DNA of 64,000 bases from G964291335 sp964291335. Lineage in GTDB: Bacteria; Chloroflexota; Dehalococcoidia; Lucifugimonadales; UBA3495. Below, piece by piece: positions 59,661-64,000 of this stretch. Under the pieces are notes generated by a model. The model ran no database searches, was not told the origin of the DNA, and worked only from the letters and a program-made list of their open reading frames with translations. Position numbers and translations under genes: made by a program. The stretch covers positions 186,001 to 250,000 of the forward strand of contig OZ219749.1 in assembly GCA_964291335.2 (NCBI GenBank). The letters run 5' to 3'. Position 1 is the first letter of the stretch, and each line of letters opens with the position of its first letter.

Positions 59661-60524
59661 TCAGTGTTGTATGTCCCACGCGGGGGAAGTGTGGAGTATA
59701 AGATTTGCCCTGCAAATGTTCATATAGCCTTCATCCCGTTCTACACCCATAAAGCGCCGGCCGCACCTTCTGGCTGCAACCCCGGTTGCGGCAGTGCCGG
59801 CGAAAGGGTCAAGCACCAAATCGCCCGGGTCAGTGCTGGCCCGCAGGCAGCGTTCTATGAGCGCCACCGGCTTTTGGGTGGGGTGCTTGCCGAATTGCTT
59901 TTCGTCCCGACCGGCAGCAGGAAACTGCCAGACAGTTTTCATCTGCTCGCCGTCTTTAAAGGTGTGCTTGTACCGGCTGTCCTTGGGCGCTTTGGCAGCC
60001 CACAGCAATTTTTCAGTGGAATGGGTAAAGCAGCGGCAGCCCAGGTTGGGCGGCGGGTTAGTCTTTTCCCACGTAATATCGTTCAGAATGCGAAAGCCCA
60101 GTTGTAGCATCGCCATGCCCACGCTGAGGTAGATGTGCAATGTTCCGGTAACCCAAATTGTACCGGCCGGCTTCAGAATGCGGTAACACTCCTGCAGCCA
60201 GGACCGGTTAAACGCATGGTCGCTTTCGATGCCACCGCTCTTGTCCCACTCGCCTTTGTTAACGCTGACCCGCTTCCCCCCAACACAGGTAACCCCGTCA
60301 TTGGACAAGTGGTAGGGCGGGTCGGTCCAAATGCAATCAATGCTGTTATCCGGGATAGCGGCCATTAACTCAAATGCGTCGCCGCAGTACCAAGCCAACC
60401 TTCCGTCGGCTGATTGCCAGGCCGGTTGGCCGGCAAATGTGTCAGCAGGCATGGTTCCCATGCCGGTTGAAGTGGCAGCAGGCGTCGCTGTGGTCTTTTG
60501 CCTGACCCCAACGCAGTCATGCAT
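59661..60524 (-). CDS. Beta-class DNA methyltransferase
   Basis: 287 residues from ATG 60524, which overlaps the upstream stop as ATGCATGA. The motif order is that of beta-class amino-methyltransferases: catalytic CIWTDPPYHLS (motif IV) first, SAM-binding LDPFAGTAATGVA (motif I) last, with KHPTQKPVALIERCL (motif X) between. It methylates the exocyclic amino group of adenine (N6) or cytosine (N4). No restriction enzyme is next to it, so it is probably a phage-like or solitary methylase. Confidence 0.88.
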   Translation of the reverse strand: MHDCVGVRQKTTATPAATSTGMGTMPADTFAGQPAWQSADGRLAWYCGDAFELMAAIPDNSIDCIWTDPPYHLSNDGVTCVGGKRVSVNKGEWDKSGGIESDHAFNRSWLQECYRILKPAGTIWVTGTLHIYLSVGMAMLQLGFRILNDITWEKTNPPPNLGCRCFTHSTEKLLWAAKAPKDSRYKHTFKDGEQMKTVWQFPAAGRDEKQFGKHPTQKPVALIERCLRASTDPGDLVLDPFAGTAATGVAARRCGRRFMGVERDEGYMNICRANLILHTSPAWDIQH

Positions 60525-60930
60525 CAGTCCTGTCCTTGATGTCGGCGGCGGCTTCCGGGCATTTGTAAGAGTGGGGATCTCCGGCTTCTGCGCCGCAGTC
60601 GAAGCAGACTGAGCTCCAGTCGGCGTTGGCGTCGGGGATGGTCCGGGTATCCGTCCGGTCCGTCGGCGAATCAATATGTCTCAGTTCTTCCGAAGTCATC
60701 CCGCCATCCGGCGTCCGGCGGTAGAAATAGACATGCCCATCGGTGGTCAGTATCCCGGTGAGCAACCGTCCGTTGGTCAGGTCGTAGTACAGTATCAGGC
60801 TGTTTTCGTTTCCGTCCCGGTCTATTCGGATCCGGGTAATGCCCGGGGAGGATAGGCGGTCCGGGATCCAGTCGGAGCCGACTTTTTCCAGGGCTTCGGA
60901 CCAGGTTGGAGCAGTATTTCGGTTTACCAT
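60517..60930 (-). CDS. Unknown protein coupled to the methyltransferase
   Basis: 137 residues from ATG 60930 (GAGAGG upstream). A beta-rich middle (RIRIDRDGNENSLILYYDLT, DGHVYFYRRTPDGGM) and a zinc-like VCFDCGAEAGDPHSYKC tail. Stop overlaps the methylase start. Not recognised. Confidence 0.5.
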   Translation of the reverse strand: MVNRNTAPTWSEALEKVGSDWIPDRLSSPGITRIRIDRDGNENSLILYYDLTNGRLLTGILTTDGHVYFYRRTPDGGMTSEELRHIDSPTDRTDTRTIPDANADWSSVCFDCGAEAGDPHSYKCPEAAADIKDRTDA

Positions 60931-61061
60931 TGCAGTTACCTCTCGGCAATTTCCGGCATTTTTTGTCTTCAGGGGTTCAGACCCGGAAGGCATTTCAGGG
61001 TTCCGAAATTGGCTTACAGCGCGGAGTCGGAGTGTTTTTTCTCCGGCTTGAGGAGTCGTTC

Positions 61062-61217
61062 ATGTTATTGCTGGCGGTTATTATGACTGTTGTTTCGGGG
61101 ATATTTCTATCGGCGGGAGTAGTCTTTGCGTTTTGCGCAGTGGTGATGAAGATCCGCAAGCTTTGCCGCGGCGCCGGAGATGAGGGTGAAGTGTCCGATA
61201 GTGGGTCGGCGCTGTAA
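61062..61217 (+). CDS. 51-residue single-pass membrane peptide
   Basis: GAGGAG precedes ATG 61062. One hydrophobic helix (LLLAVIMTVVSGIFLSAGVV) continues FAFCAVVMKIRKLC, then an acidic tail. Divergent from the methylase operon. Confidence 0.5.
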   Translation: MLLLAVIMTVVSGIFLSAGVVFAFCAVVMKIRKLCRGAGDEGEVSDSGSAL

Positions 61218-61414
61218 GGTTGTTGGGGGTGTTTGAGTTTTCCCCGGACTGTGGGGAATTGGTCCGGGAAGTCCCGGGTCGGTTGGTTCTTCGGGGGTGT
61301 TGTCCTGGCGGGCTTGCCGGCTTTTTCCGTCGGGTGGTTGCGCCCGTCAACGCGGTGCGTTCGGGCCAGCAGTTCCGCTGCCCGGTCCGCGTCGTTCCTT
61401 GTTGCGGGGTCGGC

Positions 61415-61678
61415 TTAATGCTGGCAGATTTCACATGCCCCGCAGGGGCAATTCCGCCGGATCATTATGCTGTCGGCAAGGGGTTTGTCATCGGCCATCA
61501 TAATACAATCCGGCGAATTGCAGATGATTACCGCGTCAGCCCAGGTTCTCCGGGCATAGGATTTGGCTGGCTTGGGGTTCTTAATGCCGAGAGAGAATCC
61601 GTTGTCTGTGTACGTGGCGTGGTAGTGCCGATATATGTTCCGGTCCATTGGGTTGGTGGGGGTTAACTGTTCCGGCAT
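61415..61678 (-). CDS. Small Cys-rich protein
   Basis: 87 residues; CNSPDCIMMADD and NCPCGACEICQH would form a zinc site. YRHYHATYTDNGFSLGIKNP is the N-terminal part. No family. Confidence 0.4.
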   Translation of the reverse strand: MPEQLTPTNPMDRNIYRHYHATYTDNGFSLGIKNPKPAKSYARRTWADAVIICNSPDCIMMADDKPLADSIMIRRNCPCGACEICQH

Positions 61679-61718
61679 TTCTCTTTCCTTGTCCTCTGCA
61701 AGCGGTTCGGCTTCCGGT

Positions 61719-61997
61719 TCATTCGTCCGTTCCGGCGATGGTCATGCAGATTGCCTGACTGGTCCTCAGGCTTTTGGCGCAGTTGGGGCAATAGATGGTG
61801 TGATAGATTTTATACCTTCTGGCGGCGTTTTTTGATAGTCGTCCGAGTGATGACAGAGCGTGGTGCTGCTTAATCGGGCAGTTGCAGTAGAAGCAGTTTC
61901 CCTGGTCGTCGCTGTGGAGGGCAAACCATTTACTGATTTTCCTGCTCTGGACTTTCGTAACTTTCCCGTTGGCGGTTCTGGCGGTTATGTCGGCCAT
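61719..61997 (-). CDS. Small zinc-finger-like protein
   Basis: 92 residues with NCFYCNCPIKQHH and IYCPNCAKSL, two CxxC-type pairs 35 residues apart, fitting a zinc ribbon. Ser/Arg/Lys-rich, so nucleic-acid binding is possible. Confidence 0.45.
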   Translation of the reverse strand: MADITARTANGKVTKVQSRKISKWFALHSDDQGNCFYCNCPIKQHHALSSLGRLSKNAARRYKIYHTIYCPNCAKSLRTSQAICMTIAGTDE

Positions 61998-62001
61998 CGG
62001 A

Positions 62002-62262
62002 TCAGCATCCTTTGCAGATGCCGGGGATCAGTCCGGCGCCCGGGTTGGTCGGGTCGGACAGCAGGGATTCGACCCAGGCTCCACAGCCGTTGGCGCAGGG
62101 CATTTCGGCCAGCCAGCGGCTGCCTCGCGGGGTTGGTCGCTGGGCCAGTCGGGCGGGGTATCCGGCTTTAAGCTCGGTGGATATTGCGGTCATGAGCCAT
62201 TCGACCTGGATGGCGGACAGCTGCGCTTCCCCGATTTGATTTTCGGGCGTCGGCGTTGTCAT
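62002..62262 (-). CDS. Small unknown protein
   Basis: 86 residues; an N-terminal helix (IGEAQLSAIQVEWLMTAIST) and Cys-containing end (EMPCANGCGAWV, GICKGC). Four bases upstream of the zinc-finger-like gene and co-directional. Confidence 0.4.
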   Translation of the reverse strand: MTTPTPENQIGEAQLSAIQVEWLMTAISTELKAGYPARLAQRPTPRGSRWLAEMPCANGCGAWVESLLSDPTNPGAGLIPGICKGC

Positions 62263-62287
62263 GTTCTGCTCCTGGTGGGGTATGGGG

Positions 62288-62550
62288 TTAGTTATCGCTT
62301 GAGAAATGCTGGTGGACTTGTTCCGCTTTTTCTAACATACGTCCGGTCTTTATTTCTAGGTCTGGGGTTTCGTCTGAATCTAGCCGGTTGTATTGTAGGT
62401 TGTTTACTTGATTTTCTGCTGCGTCCGGCAATTTTATTGCTTGTTCTGGTGGGACGTTCAGAGGGGGGGATTCCCAGTGTTGATCTGCTATTATGGAGTA
62501 CTGTTGTGAACTTGTTTGCCTGGTTCTATACTTATCTTTCCGCAGTGGTT
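62288..62550 (-). CDS. Possible small gene, start unclear
   Basis: The minus frame ends at TAA 62288 and reads QYNRLDSDETPDLEIKTGRM then LEKAEQVHQHFSSDN, a polar helical sequence more protein-like than the hydrophobic plus-strand frame opposite. No ATG, GTG or TTG start is obvious in the first half. AT-richer than its surroundings. Confidence 0.3.
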
Positions 62551-62559
62551 GGATAGACT

Positions 62560-63147
62560 ATGACTATTGGAAACAGTGGTTTCCCTGATTGGGATTTGAA
62601 TAGGGTTATACCACCTAACATTGTTGAAGACCCGATTGGAATTGTTCGATCACCTTATGCAGTTTCACTGATCGATCTCGTTGAGCGACTTGGGCATACT
62701 GAAATGCGACGGGGTTTGCTATGTGGTCTTCTGGCTTTCCGTGCTGAACTACGTACTGTAGGGATTGTTGAGGGTTTTCAGTGGATTGATGGTAGTTTTG
62801 TGGAGAATGTTGAGGAGAGAGAAAAACGATCTCCTAATGATATTGATTTAGTAACTTTTTTTTGTGTGCCGGATGGGAGTAGCCGAAAAAGCCTTTTTGA
62901 TGATTATTCCGAACTCTTTGCTGGAAAATACGTTAAAGAGAAATATGGATTACACTCGTTTTTTGTCCTGCTCAATGAGACTTCAATTAAGCTTATTATT
63001 GATTCTGTTGCGTACTGGCAAAGCCTTTTTTCTCATACTCGTGATGGTTTGTGGAAAGGTTATTTACGGGTTGATTTAGATGATTGTGATGATGAGGCGG
63101 CTGGGGCACTTCTTTTATCGATGGCCGGTAAAGGGGATGAACTGTGA
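62560..63147 (+). CDS. DUF6932-like nucleotidyltransferase-fold protein
   Basis: 195 residues. FQWIDGSFVENVEEREKRSP then NDIDLVTFFCVPDG resembles the active-site strand of a nucleotidyltransferase (G-S-F followed by D-x-D), as in DUF6932 proteins. The rest is helical with YVKEKYGLHSFFVLLNETSI. Base and codon use are AT-richer than the rest of the island, suggesting separate acquisition. Its stop overlaps the next start. Confidence 0.6.
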   Translation: MTIGNSGFPDWDLNRVIPPNIVEDPIGIVRSPYAVSLIDLVERLGHTEMRRGLLCGLLAFRAELRTVGIVEGFQWIDGSFVENVEEREKRSPNDIDLVTFFCVPDGSSRKSLFDDYSELFAGKYVKEKYGLHSFFVLLNETSIKLIIDSVAYWQSLFSHTRDGLWKGYLRVDLDDCDDEAAGALLLSMAGKGDEL

Positions 63148-64000
63148 ATGTACGTGATTATCGTTTCCTTCTGGCGGATTCGGCTGCCCTGCGTCAGTTG
63201 ATTGCAGATTGTGATTCCGATGATGTCATTATGCGGGCCGGTTTTGAGGAACGGCTCAGGGGAAATGAGGAGAAACTCGCTGCTTACCAGGGGTATTCAT
63301 CGGTTTTGAGCGACCTCTGCCTGACTTTCAGCGGTGAGCCGGTAGTTGGGAATCGCGGTATGTCTGCCGACTTTTTCAGTGATGCGGTTGGGGAGTTTGT
63401 AAAGGCAGTGCACTATGTTGGGGCTGGGCATCGTCAGACTCCGTTGCCGTCAACCGGGGTTGTTCCTTTCAGTGAGGATTACCGGCTGTTGGTTACCGGA
63501 TTTGTGCATGGTTCTTTTGGCATTCGTGTAGAGCAGATGTCAGGTCAGATGGTTTTACCGGGCGATCCGACCTGGGTTGAATCGGCAATTGCTGAGTTTA
63601 ATTCGATCCTGGAAGCTTCCGTAGCAGATGATGAGCGCCTGGCAGATGCGGTTGGCGAGGTTGATCCGCGTGCGCTGGGTCAGGTAAGCGCATTTCTCAG
63701 GACGGTAAGCACTAGAGGCGCAGTATGCGCCCTGGGGTTTCAGGGACGGGAATTCCGGTTCCGCGACCTTGCTCAGCTTGTATGCAGTGAGACCAGGCTT
63801 GGTAAGGAGAATATTCGTAAAGGTGAAGGGACGATTGAGGGCGAATTCATGGGATTTTTCCCCCATCGTCCCAGGGCTCAGCTTCGGATTGATTCGGTGG
63901 ATTCCGATTTGCTGCGGGATGAAGTCGGGAAGATTATTACCGCGCGGGTGCCGACTTCGGTTGCTGATGCGGTTGACATTAACTCGATACTTAATCAGAA
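63144..64000 (+). CDS. Unknown protein, partner of the DUF6932-like gene, cut by window end
   Basis: GTG 63144 overlaps the previous stop (GTGA), so the two are translated together. 285 residues are visible without a stop. An N-terminal helical part (RDYRFLLADSAALRQLIADC), a middle beta-rich part (EDYRLLVTGFVHGSFGIRVE) and a C-terminal part (FMGFFPHRPRAQLRIDSVDS). A gene pair with a nucleotidyltransferase-fold first member looks like a two-gene toxin-antitoxin or defence unit, which is inference only. Confidence 0.6.
   Translation, partial: MNVRDYRFLLADSAALRQLIADCDSDDVIMRAGFEERLRGNEEKLAAYQGYSSVLSDLCLTFSGEPVVGNRGMSADFFSDAVGEFVKAVHYVGAGHRQTPLPSTGVVPFSEDYRLLVTGFVHGSFGIRVEQMSGQMVLPGDPTWVESAIAEFNSILEASVADDERLADAVGEVDPRALGQVSAFLRTVSTRGAVCALGFQGREFRFRDLAQLVCSETRLGKENIRKGEGTIEGEFMGFFPHRPRAQLRIDSVDSDLLRDEVGKIITARVPTSVADAVDINSILNQ

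Noticed and set aside
61969..62556. A hydrophobic plus-strand frame before the DUF6932-like gene that could be read as a membrane protein.
   Set aside because: It is the antisense of polar codons in a more protein-like minus-strand frame and overlaps the zinc-protein genes.

Overview
The window looks like a Chloroflexota (SAR202 or Dehalococcoidia-like) genome fragment. This rests on the general gene content and on secreted lipoproteins with Pro/Thr-rich linkers and 'VEATLTALQPTPT'-style segments. It is an inference, because no rRNA or other marker gene is present. It splits into a chromosomal backbone (1 to about 13.75 kb) and one side of a large accessory island (about 13.79 kb to the right edge).

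Backbone: the C-terminus of an oligopeptide-type ABC substrate-binding protein with a strong terminator; a DinB-fold protein and RNase HI (minus strand); CTP synthase behind a near-consensus sigma-70 promoter; a fructose-6-phosphate aldolase/transaldolase-like protein; Rho; a response regulator, histidine kinase and lipoprotein operon; an SMP-30/gluconolactonase-like protein; a coiled-coil protein; and a BtuF-like substrate-binding protein. It ends in a 5'-truncated Rieske gene. Immediately beyond that, base use and gene content change, so I place the island edge near 13.77-13.79 kb.

Island: (i) A four-part, translationally coupled cassette at 14.0-18.3 kb: a GHKL ATPase, an unknown protein B, a DUF6339-like protein C, and a PP-loop (PAPS-reductase/DndC-like) protein D with four conserved Cys. 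A second, divergent cassette in the same order lies at 42.4-46.8 kb, with C and D fused and a CoiA-like nuclease next to it. I do not recognise this set as a named system, and it is the best candidate here for an undescribed defence or nucleic-acid-modification system. (ii) A surface and secretion region at 18.5-36 kb: three tandem VirB2/TrbC-like pilin paralogues with a variable middle, small membrane proteins, a DsbA-like lipoprotein, a YfbK-type vWA lipoprotein, a DUF3105 protein, hendecad coiled coils, an M50 protease, LRR lipoproteins and a four-gene lipoprotein/membrane operon. (iii) Small accessory genes at 36-42 kb and 48-50 kb, with a two-repeat I-E-like mini-CRISPR and no cas genes. 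(iv) A defence-type block at 50.5-60.9 kb: three copies of a ~374-bp repeat, an MNT/HEPN pair, a PaREP1-like HEPN protein, a CBASS operon (patatin effector, CD-NTase, SEC-C protein), an AAA+ ATPase and a beta-class DNA methyltransferase. (v) At the right edge, an AT-richer pair: a DUF6932-like protein and a truncated partner.

Three poly-G tracts (14, 14 and 17 G) stand out. One breaks the second GHKL ATPase, one breaks a DndB/DGQHR-like gene, and one sits in the leader of the M50 protease. They could be phase-variable switches, but other single-base homopolymer frameshifts in the island (third LRR gene, HEPN gene, C1/D1 junction) mean assembly error must be excluded. No integrase, relaxase, VirB4/VirD4, transposase, tRNA or rRNA was recognised in the window.
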